Position numbers and translations under genes: made by a program | Notes under the pieces: generated by a model | The model's input: the letters and a program-made list of their open reading frames with translations, nothing else | Database searches by the model: none | Told to the model about the DNA's origin: nothing | Assembly (NCBI GenBank): GCA_936914905.1 | Contig: CAKZGI010000292.1 | Coordinates: forward strand, 1 to 54,117 | Length of the DNA stretch: 54,117 nt | Direction of reading: 5' to 3' | Source of the DNA: an uncultured Trichormus sp. | GTDB taxonomy: Bacteria > Cyanobacteriota > Cyanobacteriia > Cyanobacteriales > Nostocaceae | Shown here: piece after piece, positions 34,434 through 43,428 of the stretch | How the letters are laid out: every line of letters starts with the position of its first letter | How positions within the stretch are numbered: position 1 is the stretch's first letter

Positions 34434-35750
34434 CTACTTTGCAAGTACCAGGGTTTTTCTTGGTACAAAATAAGTTAGTTGTTCAGCACGGAGTTTATCA
34501 CAAAGTCTACCTTCAGGTAATTCTACACAGTCGTAGGTGAGGACTTGATCTTTAGAAATATCATGCTTCAAAGTACATCCTTCTGCTATTCCCATTGGTA
34601 GTAAATTTTCTTGCTGGACAATTTCTGAGTTTTCGCATTGTCCATAGGTCATGTAATAACCAATGCCATCAAGAGTTTCTCCACCTTTGAGGTCAATTTT
34701 GGCAGTAGCGACGACATCGATAACAGGGCCTGCTATAGGTGAGAGAACAGCATCATGCAAGAGGACTGCACGGGCTACTGATAGGGGAACTTCAAAATGG
34801 CAGAGGTGATAGGGGGTGTAGAAGCTGTACAGGGGTCCTTCACCAAGTTTATAGAGGTTGAGATAATTGCGTTGTTTGGAGTCCTCGTGGGTAGCAAAGA
34901 CAAACACTCCTGGGCCTGGTTTGGTGCCAACTACATAATCAACGATGCCACCTAATTCTTTGAGTTGGTCAACATCATACATTTTGGTCATTTCATCAAC
35001 ATGACCTTTGTAATTATATCCTAACATTCCTCGTTTTGCTACCTTCATACCTGTAGCATTAGCAACTATTGCTTGCTCAAAAGAAATTTTTGTCCCATCA
35101 GCAAAGCTTGTCACCATTGCGGGATTTTGACCCCAGTGTTGAGCAAAACTAGCTTGGGTGGTGGGGTTGCGATAGGGGTCTTGTAAGCCTTTGATGTTGC
35201 CACACAATAGGGGGGTTAAACCGATGCTTTTAACGAAGCGGTAAAGGTTCATTTCTACCCCTGGTTGGTCGCCATCGCAAGCTGTGAGGATGACTCCAGC
35301 ACGGTCGGCGTGCAGTTTGAGGATCGGGCCAATAGTACCATCGAGTTCTGCATTCATTAAAATGATATGCTTTTGATGAGCGATCGCTCTCATTACCACA
35401 TGAGCAGCATATTCAATTGTCCCTGTTACTTCAATAATTGCATCTATGCCATCAGCTTCACACACGAACATGGCATCTTCAGTGATTGCATATTTACCTT
35501 TAATCAGTGCATCTTCTAAATCAACTACACTAGAAATAACCTGAATATCCTCAATTCCTGCTTCTGAATAAGCTCGTTTGGCTGAGTCAATGTGACGGTT
35601 AGAAATAGCAACCAACTCCATCCCAGGAACAGAATTGATAATCTGATTAGCAATACCGCGACCCATAAAACCAGCACCAATCATTGCTACTTTTACAGGT
35701 TTACCTAATGCTGCACGGGCTTGTAAGGCTTTATCTACAATAATCATCAT
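34434..35750 (-). CDS. SAF-domain NAD(P)-dependent oxidoreductase (homoserine-dehydrogenase-like)
   Basis: The start at 35750 is chosen because aggag lies 7 bases before it and the ATG overlaps the stop of rfbC by one base; a longer reading to 35786 is less likely. The protein has 438 residues. The Rossmann motif GAGFMG is at 25-30, followed by a domain like homoserine dehydrogenases (CEADGIDAIIEVTG, ACDGDQPGVEMNLYRFV). A C-terminal SAF-like beta-clip is present (LPMGIAEGCTLKHDISKDQVLTYDCVELPEG). The family is frequent in polysaccharide clusters with CDP-sugar genes; the reaction is not established. Translational coupling to the 3,5-epimerase suggests they act in one sugar pathway. Confidence 0.82.
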   Translation of the reverse strand: MMIIVDKALQARAALGKPVKVAMIGAGFMGRGIANQIINSVPGMELVAISNRHIDSAKRAYSEAGIEDIQVISSVVDLEDALIKGKYAITEDAMFVCEADGIDAIIEVTGTIEYAAHVVMRAIAHQKHIILMNAELDGTIGPILKLHADRAGVILTACDGDQPGVEMNLYRFVKSIGLTPLLCGNIKGLQDPYRNPTTQASFAQHWGQNPAMVTSFADGTKISFEQAIVANATGMKVAKRGMLGYNYKGHVDEMTKMYDVDQLKELGGIVDYVVGTKPGPGVFVFATHEDSKQRNYLNLYKLGEGPLYSFYTPYHLCHFEVPLSVARAVLLHDAVLSPIAGPVIDVVATAKIDLKGGETLDGIGYYMTYGQCENSEIVQQENLLPMGIAEGCTLKHDISKDQVLTYDCVELPEGRLCDKLRAEQLTYFVPRKTLVLAK

Positions 35751-36295
35751 TAAACTCCTATTAAAATAGATTCTAGTAAAGGCCAATTCCGGTCTTTATC
35801 AGACATTTCAGTGGCAGCCAAAGGCCAAGAGATTTCTAAAAGTGGATCATTATAACGCAAACCACGCTCATAACCAGGAGTGTAAAATTCACCCACTTGA
35901 TACATGACTTCAGCACCATCTGTTAAAGTTTGATAACCGTGAGCGAACATTTCTGGTACATATAAAGCCCGGCGATTTTCCGCAGTTAGTTCTACACTAA
36001 TATGCGACAGATAAGTTGGAAATTCAGGACGCATATCCACAATTACGTCATAAATAGCTCCTTGAGTACAACGGACTAATTTAGTTTCTGCCGCTGGTAG
36101 AAGTTGGTAATGCATTCCTCGCAATGTACCTTTTATATGATTAAAAGAAAGGTTACATTGAGCAACCGTTGCCTTTAAGCTATGGTCAGTAAATTCCTGA
36201 GCACAGAAAGTCCTAGCAAAAAAACCACGCTGATCTGGTTTTTCTTCTAAGTCAATAATAAAAGCACCAGGGAGTTTAGTTTTTGTAAAAATCAT
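35750..36295 (-). CDS. rfbC: dTDP-4-dehydrorhamnose 3,5-epimerase-like protein (RmlC/RfbC family)
   Basis: This is a 181-residue cupin of normal length. The order is conserved: GAFIIDLEEKPDQRGFFARTFC, then CNLSFNHIKGTLRGMHYQ (catalytic His in LRGMHYQ). AIYDVIVDMRP and YVPEMFAHGYQTL follow (PxxxAHG(Y/F) substrate loop), and finally YNDPLLEISWP. RmlC enzymes epimerise C3 and C5 of 4-keto-6-deoxy sugars; relatives in CDP-sugar clusters act on CDP-linked keto sugars. No dTDP-glucose genes (rmlA, B, D) lie in the window, while a glucose-1-phosphate cytidylyltransferase does, so the substrate may be CDP-linked. Position equals alr2830 in Anabaena. Confidence 0.9.
   Translation of the reverse strand: MIFTKTKLPGAFIIDLEEKPDQRGFFARTFCAQEFTDHSLKATVAQCNLSFNHIKGTLRGMHYQLLPAAETKLVRCTQGAIYDVIVDMRPEFPTYLSHISVELTAENRRALYVPEMFAHGYQTLTDGAEVMYQVGEFYTPGYERGLRYNDPLLEISWPLAATEMSDKDRNWPLLESILIGV
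35755..35759 (-). promoter_or_regulatory. Shine-Dalgarno AGGAG deciding the SAF-domain gene start
   Basis: On the minus strand aggagtttaATG places a canonical site before the ATG at 35750, inside the last codons of rfbC. Confidence 0.75.
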
Positions 36296-36407
36296 AGTTT
36301 TTTAAGTAACAGTTTGCAGAAAATTACGTAAGAGTTCATGAGTCAGAATGGTTAAGAAATTGGTTAATTATCAAATAGTGTTTTTGGCGTTGGTCTAAAA
36401 AAGCTGA

Positions 36408-36444
36408 CTGCTGATAGCTGTTCGCGTAGCGTGCCGTTAGGCAT
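36408..36444. repeat. Short palindromic intergenic repeats
   Basis: gctgactgctgatagctg is followed by ttcgcgtagcgtgccgttag, both typical Nostocales intergenic motifs. The inverse of the first recurs at 47804-47821 (cagctattagcagtcagc, one mismatch). Confidence 0.6.
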
Positions 36445-36560
36445 TAGCTGAATGCTAACAAAATTAGTTTTACAATTACTAATTATCTGTAAGTACTAGA
36501 AATGGTAACGATTGAACTACTATATATAGTATAGTAACCATTTCTTATGCTCTCAGGGAC

Positions 36561-37385
36561 TTATTGTTTTTTGGGTTTGATAAAGGTATCATCATTGTAT
36601 TGAGTACAAAGTTCTGGACGCTTTGGTGAATTAGATGTGTATGTGAAAAATAGTGTTGAACGTGCTTCGCTTCTCACAGTACCATGATGTAAAACATTTC
36701 TGGGATCTACAAAAATCACAGTTCCCGCTTTGCCTGGACAGTATTTCCAAGCTGATTTAGGAATAAAACTAATCATCTGTTGATCGTTAATTCCCAGAAA
36801 ATTAGACTTCCAGAGTGCATAATTAATCCGGTAATAATTATACCAGTCTAAAAGATTAGCAGGTAAGGGTATATATTCAAAAGCACCGTGTTTTTCCGTC
36901 ACATTATGTAAATAGATGATGACTTTAATCATGCGTCGGTCTTCAGCATCTTTATGCCACAACAGTGTTTGTAATTGCTGCTCATTCGGGAAGTCTTTCC
37001 GCATATGAACACCATGAAAAGCTATAGGTAATCCTATATAGTTTTCGACGATATTTTGTAGGCGTTCTTCAATTCCCCAGGTAAAAAACTCTGGCAAATC
37101 TGTAACTGTATAAATTTGGGGTAATTTATATCCTGATTGGATATTTATTGGACTTTTCATTATAGCTGCATAACTGTTAGCACGCTCTAACATTTGTGCA
37201 GTTGATGGTAAGTCTAAATTTTCCAAAGATGTGATGTAAATACCTTCCCCCTTTAGACTTTTGGCAATTAATTGATCTGTATTAGATAATATAGGCAATT
37301 TTTTTCTGTGCCTGAATAATGATATTTGATAAACTAGCTCAGAAATCAAGGTATTGATTTTGTCGTTAAGTTTGGCAATAGTCAT
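36561..37385 (-). CDS. PhyH-like Fe(II)/2-oxoglutarate-dependent dioxygenase
   Basis: This soluble protein has 274 residues. The iron triad is visible: H144-x-D146 in LLWHKDAEDRR and H233 or H234 in VLHHGTVR, with R242 as 2-oxoglutarate binder. GTVIFVDPRNVLHHG is the typical second metal region of phytanoyl-CoA dioxygenase relatives. Such enzymes hydroxylate small molecules, including sugars and lipids. It lies 23 bp downstream of a GT2 gene and upstream of rfbC on the same strand. Within a polysaccharide island it is a candidate to hydroxylate or oxidatively tailor a sugar; this is inference. Confidence 0.78.
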   Translation of the reverse strand: MTIAKLNDKINTLISELVYQISLFRHRKKLPILSNTDQLIAKSLKGEGIYITSLENLDLPSTAQMLERANSYAAIMKSPINIQSGYKLPQIYTVTDLPEFFTWGIEERLQNIVENYIGLPIAFHGVHMRKDFPNEQQLQTLLWHKDAEDRRMIKVIIYLHNVTEKHGAFEYIPLPANLLDWYNYYRINYALWKSNFLGINDQQMISFIPKSAWKYCPGKAGTVIFVDPRNVLHHGTVRSEARSTLFFTYTSNSPKRPELCTQYNDDTFIKPKKQ

Positions 37386-37408
37386 ATAAATTCTAGATTT
37401 CTCCCTTC

Positions 37409-38416
37409 TTATTCTTTACTACGACGGACAATTTGGTTAGATGTTGGCTGAAATTCTGCAATTCTCAATTCTGGAGAGGCCATAATTTCAAAAGCAGAAA
37501 TAGTCACTAATGCTAAAAAAGGAACGACTGTTTTAATAGCAGAAACTGGCCATCTTCTCAACGCACCAAAGAAAACTCTCAAGTTAATCTCCCGAAAATT
37601 ATGCAGCATCATCTTTCCAGAAAATTGCTTTGAATACCCATTTTCTTGCAGCTTTAAAATTACTTCTGGGATGTGTTTATATTGCATTAACAGCGCAGAT
37701 TTTGGCTCCTTTTGCCAATAACTCACACCAACAATACATTCTAGATAAGTATCTCTAGTGACAATTATTTTACCATTAGCAGCACAATAGCCCGCCAAAT
37801 ATGCTAAAGATATCCAATTATTGATAGCATCTGGCCAAATTTGTAGAGCTCGTTTAACTAAGTCAGTACGATATATTGTAGCAGTGAGAAAAATGACTGC
37901 TCCCACACTTTTAGTAAAACAGTACTCAAAGATTGCTTTACCATCACCATCACCATTTTCAGTATCAGCATCAAACCAGCAATTACCACAAATTGTCGGT
38001 GGATGAACTGGTTCACCAGTTATTTTATTTCTACCGGAAAAATTGAGAAAAACCAATGATAAATCCTCGATTTTTCTTATTTTCTCTATTACATAACTTA
38101 CTGCTCTTTCTTGAATGGGATCATCATCCCCAATTGTCCAAACATATTTTGTAGTTGCTGAACTTAAGCAATAAATAATATTTCTCATGACGCCTAAGTT
38201 TTCACTATTTCGATTAGATCTAAAAGTGATATTATTAAGAGTAAGTTGCCATTTCCGGATAATTTCTTGAGTGTTGTCACTCGAACAATTATCAGAAACT
38301 AATATCTCACATTCACATTCATATCCTTTGATAGCTTTAGAAAGCCACTCTAATTGTTGCTCAAGTGAATTTGCCCGATTATAAGTAGGAATAGCAATGG
38401 TCAATAATTTATTCAT
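37409..38416 (-). CDS. Family 2 glycosyltransferase
   Basis: This GT-A fold enzyme has 335 residues. MNKLLTIAIPTYNRANSLEQQ begins the domain, LVSDNCSSDNTQE follows, and YVWTIGDDDPIQE carries the DxD motif. A C-terminal part with LRVFFGALRRWPVSAIKTVVPFLALVTI may be membrane-associated. It is followed 23 bp later by the PhyH gene. A decayed tandem paralogue lies directly upstream (38500-39427) and matches it along the whole length, including the C-terminal GALRR. Confidence 0.87.
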   Translation of the reverse strand: MNKLLTIAIPTYNRANSLEQQLEWLSKAIKGYECECEILVSDNCSSDNTQEIIRKWQLTLNNITFRSNRNSENLGVMRNIIYCLSSATTKYVWTIGDDDPIQERAVSYVIEKIRKIEDLSLVFLNFSGRNKITGEPVHPPTICGNCWFDADTENGDGDGKAIFEYCFTKSVGAVIFLTATIYRTDLVKRALQIWPDAINNWISLAYLAGYCAANGKIIVTRDTYLECIVGVSYWQKEPKSALLMQYKHIPEVILKLQENGYSKQFSGKMMLHNFREINLRVFFGALRRWPVSAIKTVVPFLALVTISAFEIMASPELRIAEFQPTSNQIVRRSKE

Positions 38417-38499
38417 GGCTGATTAAATGAACCGTCGACATCTTAGATTTAGTATTTGATTCTTCATCCTATTTATTGGTTATTTTACTGAATAAGTAA

Positions 38500-39427
38500 G
38501 AAGATAAGTCAGAAGGCTACACCGACATATACTTACTAAACTGAAGTAGGGTATGATAATATTTATTGTCGTCGAAGTCTATCTTCTCAAAGCACCTAAA
38601 AATAGACTCGGATTGTTTTCTACAAAGTGATAGATAACTAATTTGTAGCAAAATATTTCCCTATAGCCTATTTCCACGAGTTTTACATAAATCATGGGTA
38701 AGTCTAAATAATGGATCCTAAGTCAGAGTTTTTCTCCAGGTGCAGAATTCATGCTGCAAGCATATTCTAAATAAACATATTTGGTAATTATTACACTTTC
38801 CTAATCAGCACAAAATGAAGTCCAACACACCTGGGATTCTCTTTTATTTACACTAGAGGTCCATGATTTTAAATCCTGTTGAACTGCTTGTGTTTTTTAT
38901 ACTTGAGCAGTCATAAAACCCAAACTACTAAAGTTCTCATGTAAATAATTTTCACTCAGAGGTTTACAATCAAATACGATTTCTTCATCTTCAACAGTAA
39001 AGCGGCATTCATGAGCTAGTTTACCACTTCCTACATAAAGCCAGGGGAAATTCAAAATTAATAATGCTAATTCTGCATAGTTTTTCAGGGTTTTGATTAC
39101 ATATCCTAAAGTCCTTTTCTGAATTGGATCATCATCACTAATTACCCAAACATACTCAGTTCTAGCAGATTGAAAGCAATGAGATATACTAGCTACTACA
39201 CTAGTAGTACTAGTATCTTTGTTTTTGGTTCTAAATGAGGTTCGATCAAATATTGTCTGCCATTTATTAATGGTTACTTGAGTATTATCTGTGGAACAAT
39301 TATCAGAGATAATTATTTCACATTCAGATGCAAAACCATTAATAGCTTTTACTAACCAAGAGATTTGTTGGTCTAAAAAGATGACGCGATTGAATGTAGG
39401 AATAGGAATTGTGAGTAATTTGTTCAT
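38500..39427 (-). pseudogene. Decayed tandem paralogue of the neighbouring GT2 gene
   Basis: It is open for 176 codons from 39427: MNKLLTIPIPTFNRVIFLDQQ, IISDNCSTDNTQ and YVWVISDDDPIQK, closely parallel to the intact copy. It then meets TAA after TAQV, at the place where the intact copy reads TIYRT, i.e. a Tyr codon turned into stop. Beyond it the homologous frame pieces continue (KTQAVQQDLKSW; later YREIFCYK, then ENNPSLFLGALRR against REINLRVFFGALRR) with more stops. The duplication was therefore complete and one copy is dying. The DxD motif survives in the open part, but the acceptor half is lost. Confidence 0.85.
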
Positions 39428-39466
39428 CCTTGATACTGCTAGATTTGATAGCCAAATTTGATAGAA

Positions 39467-39591
39467 CTAGTACCACCGTGAGTTCAGAATGCTTCTTTCA
39501 AAAGAGCTACGCTAATAAAATTCAAAGTGTATACGGCGTTAGCTCTTCAGAGATTTGTAATAGTTGGTTTATTTACCCCGTACTATACTAG
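39467..39591 (+). mobile_element. MITE family A, copy 3 (125 bp, internal deletion)
   Basis: It starts ctagtaccaccgtgagttca and ends ggtttatttaccccgtactatactag. Compared with the two 155 bp copies it lacks about 30 internal bases (the agtgcttccaccaggc part). It has the same orientation. Confidence 0.78.
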
Positions 39592-39664
39592 CTTGTCAAT
39601 GATGGCTTTCGGAACTCAATTATTTGATTCGGAAACTTCAATTACTGTGTTATCGCAACCTTAA

Positions 39665-40693
39665 CTACTTTTTAGCCCAGAAGAAATTTTGATCAATTTG
39701 TTGAGTGCGAATCAGATACTCTAGCTGCTTTAATCTTGTGAATCCTCTAAACAAGAAAGTATCTTCATTCATGTCAATTTGACTGAATAAATCAAATAAT
39801 TGTTTAGCGCCAGTTTGAGCATTCCAGTCACACTTAAATCCGGGTAGAATTGTGTTGATTTTCTCAAAAGACACTCGATAGCTACGATTGTCTGAACCGT
39901 TATTACCAAAGGTTAATTTACAACCAGGGAAAGTATCAGCAATAATTTCGGCCATTTCTTTAATGCGATAGTTATTCGCTGTATCTCCAACGTTAAAAAC
40001 TTGATTGTGGACAAGATCTCTTGGTGCTTCCAAGGCACAAAGAATGGCCTTACAAATATCCAAAGCATGAACTAATGGCCGCCAAGGAGTACCATCACTG
40101 GTCATTTTAATTTCTCTGGTAGTCCATGCTAAACCAGATAGATTGTTTAAAACAATGTCAAATCGCATTCTTGGAGAAGCACCAAAAGCGGTAGCATTTC
40201 GCATGAATGTAGGAGAGAAATCATCATCAGCTAATGGTTGAATATCTCTTTCTACTAATGTTTTGCATTCTGCGTAAGCTGTTTGCGGATTAACAGGTGA
40301 TTCTTCTGTGACATCACCTTCACTGGCAACACCATAAACACTGCAAGAAGACATATAAAGAAAGCGACGTACCCCCATTGTTTTCGCTAATTCAGCTAGA
40401 CGAACAGAACCTAAATGATTAATTTCATAGGTAATGTGAGGTGCTAATTGTCCAGCGGGATCATTGGAAAGTTCCGCCATGTGAACTATTGCGTCCACAC
40501 CTTCTAAATCTTCAGGAAGAATATTACGAATATCTTTGTTGAGGGTTCTAGGTGTGATGTTAGTTTCGTTATATAGCCAACCAACTTTATAAAAACCTGT
40601 GTCTAGTCCGCTTACTTCGTGACCTTTGGTAATTAATAAAGAAGTTAGTAAAGAACCAAGATATCCTTCTGTTCCTGTGACTAATATTTTCAT
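39665..40693 (-). CDS. NAD-dependent epimerase/dehydratase (extended SDR)
   Basis: This 342-residue extended short-chain dehydrogenase has glycine motif TGTEGYLG at 6-13, D31-T32 after the second strand, catalytic YAECK at 140-144, and Ser/Cys in SSCSVYG. It most resembles nucleotide-sugar 4-epimerases or dehydratases. The NAD motif and active site are intact. Its neighbours are an FAD-dependent oxidoreductase and, two genes upstream, the glucose-1-phosphate cytidylyltransferase. In Anabaena the HEP island has a sugar epimerase gene in this place (alr2827). It could carry out the 4,6-dehydration or an epimerisation of CDP-glucose; which one cannot be read from sequence. Confidence 0.85.
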   Translation of the reverse strand: MKILVTGTEGYLGSLLTSLLITKGHEVSGLDTGFYKVGWLYNETNITPRTLNKDIRNILPEDLEGVDAIVHMAELSNDPAGQLAPHITYEINHLGSVRLAELAKTMGVRRFLYMSSCSVYGVASEGDVTEESPVNPQTAYAECKTLVERDIQPLADDDFSPTFMRNATAFGASPRMRFDIVLNNLSGLAWTTREIKMTSDGTPWRPLVHALDICKAILCALEAPRDLVHNQVFNVGDTANNYRIKEMAEIIADTFPGCKLTFGNNGSDNRSYRVSFEKINTILPGFKCDWNAQTGAKQLFDLFSQIDMNEDTFLFRGFTRLKQLEYLIRTQQIDQNFFWAKK

Positions 40694-40846
40694 AGTTTCT
40701 AAATGTTTTGAGGTATGAAGTTACTTTTGGTTTCAGATGTAGAGCATGACTAATTAACCGCAAATTAATATAGATTAATGCGGATGTAATTTTCCACAAA
40801 TTCCCATTCTAAATTTGGTTTAGGCTACTAAGCTTTGTAAATGAGA

Positions 40847-42031
40847 CTATTGCGGTATTTGAGTGACAATCGCTTTACCAATTTCTAGAGAAGATGTGGC
40901 TGCGGGAGAGGGTGCATTGCAAACATGAATGGAGTTATCACCTTGGATAATTAGAAAATCGTCTACCAATGAGCCATTATTCATTAGTGCTTGGGCGCGA
41001 ACTCCTGCATGGGTTGGGACTAAATCTTTTGCTTGAACTTCGGGAATTAGTTTTTGCAAACTTCTGACAAAGGCAGCTTTACTAAAGGAACGAATAATTT
41101 CCTGAATGCCTTCGTTAGCGTGTTTGGCGGCTAGTTTCCAGAATCCAGGATAGGTGATCACTTCAGCAAAATCTCGCAGGTCAAAATCGGTTTTTTTGTA
41201 ACCTTCGCGTTTCAGACTGAGAACTGCATTTGGCCCTGCGTGAACGCTATTATCAATCATGCGGGTGAAGTGAACACCCAAAAAGGGAAAGTCCGGGTTA
41301 GGAACTGGGTAAATCAAGGTTTTGACGAGATAGCATTTTGGGGGTGTGAGTTCGTAGTATTCACCACGGAAGGGGACGATTTTTGCCTGGGGATTTGCTT
41401 TACCTAATTTTGCAATGCGATCACTATGCAATCCGGCACAATTGATCACAAATTTAGTTTTAAAATTACCATTGTTAGTATCAATTACTTGCTCTTTACC
41501 TCTTTGGAAGATTTGGTTAACTTTAGTATTGAGGCGTAAATCTCCCCCTTGTTTTTGAATAATTTCAGCGTATTTTAAACAAACTTGTTTGTAATTAACA
41601 ATACCTGTAGATAATACGCGAATTCCACCTACACAACTAACATAAGGCTCAATTTCTTTAACTTCTTCGGGACTAATTCTTTGCACTGCTATGCCGTTAT
41701 CTAAACCTCGTTTGTAGAGGTTCTCTAAACGTGGTAGTTCTTGTGCTTCTGTGGCCACAATCACTTTACCACAAAGGTCATGCTCAATACCATACTTTTG
41801 GCAGAATTCAAGCATTGAACGACTGCCGTCACGGCAGAATTGAGCTTTAAAGCTGCCTGGTTTGTAGTAAATTCCCGAATGAATTACGCCGCTATTATTA
41901 CCTGTTTGGTGAAATGCCCATTGACTTTCTTTTTCTAATACTAAAATCTCGGCATGGGGATAGCGATCTCCTAAAACCATCGCTGTAGAAAGTCCAACTA
42001 TCCCCCCACCAATAATCGCAAAATCATACAT
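40847..42031 (-). CDS. FAD-dependent L-2-hydroxyglutarate oxidase-like enzyme (LhgO/DAO family)
   Basis: The protein has 394 residues. The N-terminal FAD motif GGGIVG is at 8-13. The segments GNNSGVIHSGIYY, SPEEVKEIEPYV and VPFRGEYYEL are typical of the L-2-hydroxyglutarate dehydrogenase branch of the DAO fold, and PFLGVHFTRMIDNSVHAGPNA matches its substrate region. The C-terminal THAGVRAQ..DFLI is also typical. Real LhgO oxidises L-2-hydroxyglutarate; homologues recur in polysaccharide clusters, where the substrate is unknown. It lies between rfbF and the SDR gene on the same strand with gaps of about 150-180 bp. A sugar-acid oxidation is possible but inferred. Confidence 0.82.
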   Translation of the reverse strand: MYDFAIIGGGIVGLSTAMVLGDRYPHAEILVLEKESQWAFHQTGNNSGVIHSGIYYKPGSFKAQFCRDGSRSMLEFCQKYGIEHDLCGKVIVATEAQELPRLENLYKRGLDNGIAVQRISPEEVKEIEPYVSCVGGIRVLSTGIVNYKQVCLKYAEIIQKQGGDLRLNTKVNQIFQRGKEQVIDTNNGNFKTKFVINCAGLHSDRIAKLGKANPQAKIVPFRGEYYELTPPKCYLVKTLIYPVPNPDFPFLGVHFTRMIDNSVHAGPNAVLSLKREGYKKTDFDLRDFAEVITYPGFWKLAAKHANEGIQEIIRSFSKAAFVRSLQKLIPEVQAKDLVPTHAGVRAQALMNNGSLVDDFLIIQGDNSIHVCNAPSPAATSSLEIGKAIVTQIPQ

Positions 42032-42208
42032 TAGTAATTTTTCCTCAATCCAAAATCTAAGTTCTAAAATCTAGTATTGTCAGTACTTATGTGACTCGCA
42101 TATTAGTATGGTATATCAGGTGTTGATAATCTGTTGATATTAGCCAATTTATTAGGTATGAATTACCCTACGACTTGATTGTGACAATTGCAGCAATCCT
42201 AATTGTTA

Positions 42209-42982
42209 TTACCACACTTTCCAAGGTGCTTGATCATTTTGCCATAGCCCTTCTAGGTATTGTTTATCTCTTAAAGTATCCATTGGTTGCCAAAACCCAT
42301 TATGTCTAAAAGCTGAAAGTTGTTCCATATCAGCTAATTTTTCCAATGGCTCTTTTTCCCAAACGCTAGATTCATCAGTAATGAAGTTAATCACCTCAGG
42401 TTCAAGCACAAAATAACCGCCATTAATCCATGCACCGTCGCCTTCAGGTTTTTCTCTAAAACTAGTAATTCTAGTTTGCTCTTGTCCTAGAGAAATTGCA
42501 CCAAACCTTCCTACTGGTTGGACTGCACTTAATGTTGCTAAGGTTTTTTGTTCTTTATGAAATTTTATGAGTTCGGTGATATTTAAATCACTAACACCAT
42601 CGCCATAAGTAAAGCAAAAAGTGTCATTACCAATATGTTCTCTGACTTTTTTTAAACGTCCACCTGTCATCGTATTATCACCTGTATTAACTAAGGTAAC
42701 TCGCCAGGGTTCAGCATATCCAGAATGTATACTCATCTGGTTAAAGCGCATATCAAAAGTTACATCTGACATATATAAGAAGTAGTTAGCAAAATACTCC
42801 TTAATGATGTAACCTTTGTACCCGCAACAGATGATAAATTCATTAATACCATGAGCTGAATATATCTTCATTATATGCCAGAGAATTGGCTTACCTCCAA
42901 TCTCAACCATCGGCTTCGGCCTGATACTGGTTTCTTCACTGAGGCGTGTACCCAGTCCGCCAGCCAAAATCACTGCTTTCAT
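42209..42982 (-). CDS. rfbF: Glucose-1-phosphate cytidylyltransferase
   Basis: This enzyme makes CDP-glucose from CTP and glucose-1-phosphate, the entry to CDP-linked deoxy sugars. It has 257 residues, the normal length. The nucleotidyl motif AGGLGTRLSEET starts at residue 7, and RPKPMVEIGGKPILWHIMK follows. FCFTYGDGVSDLNI carries the metal Asp, and the tail contains EKEPLEKLA and WQPMDTLRDK. It is the first gene of the minus-strand island and corresponds to alr2825, the start of the HEP island in Anabaena. About 450 bp of non-coding DNA precedes it. The usual partners rfbG (CDP-glucose 4,6-dehydratase) and rfbH are not in the window. Confidence 0.93.
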   Translation of the reverse strand: MKAVILAGGLGTRLSEETSIRPKPMVEIGGKPILWHIMKIYSAHGINEFIICCGYKGYIIKEYFANYFLYMSDVTFDMRFNQMSIHSGYAEPWRVTLVNTGDNTMTGGRLKKVREHIGNDTFCFTYGDGVSDLNITELIKFHKEQKTLATLSAVQPVGRFGAISLGQEQTRITSFREKPEGDGAWINGGYFVLEPEVINFITDESSVWEKEPLEKLADMEQLSAFRHNGFWQPMDTLRDKQYLEGLWQNDQAPWKVW

Positions 42983-43428
42983 GCAATCACCTTAAAGATT
43001 TATTTTATTTAGGTTATTATTTGAGTTTTTAGGGATGAGGAGGATGCACAACAAATAGAGAAACAATCTAGATAAAACATCAATTTCTATACAGTTCTCT
43101 CTATGACTAACCTACAAATAATCTAACTGGAAACTGCTGAAAAATTATGAAGAATTAGTAAATTTAAGATATTTTATATGTAAAAAATTTATGAATATAA
43201 GTGACTATATCTCAGATATATACATTTATTAAAGTTTATTAAACATAATATAAATACCCTCTGATATTAACTATCTTGAGAGGGATACTTTGTAAGTATT
43301 TAAGGTTTGCTGCAAGAATTTCTTCGTGATAGCGTAGTGTGGGGTTAGCCATGAAATAGGAGTTGGAAATAAGTCAGAATAGTCTCGAATCTGAAAAAGT
43401 GCTTGATTGTTATCTGTTACCTACTATA
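42983..43428. other. AT-rich region upstream of the HEP island
   Basis: No gene is recognisable. It separates rfbF from the end of the kinase gene, both on the minus strand, and should hold the island's leading promoter. No NtcA-type GTAN8TAC site was found by eye. Confidence 0.4.
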
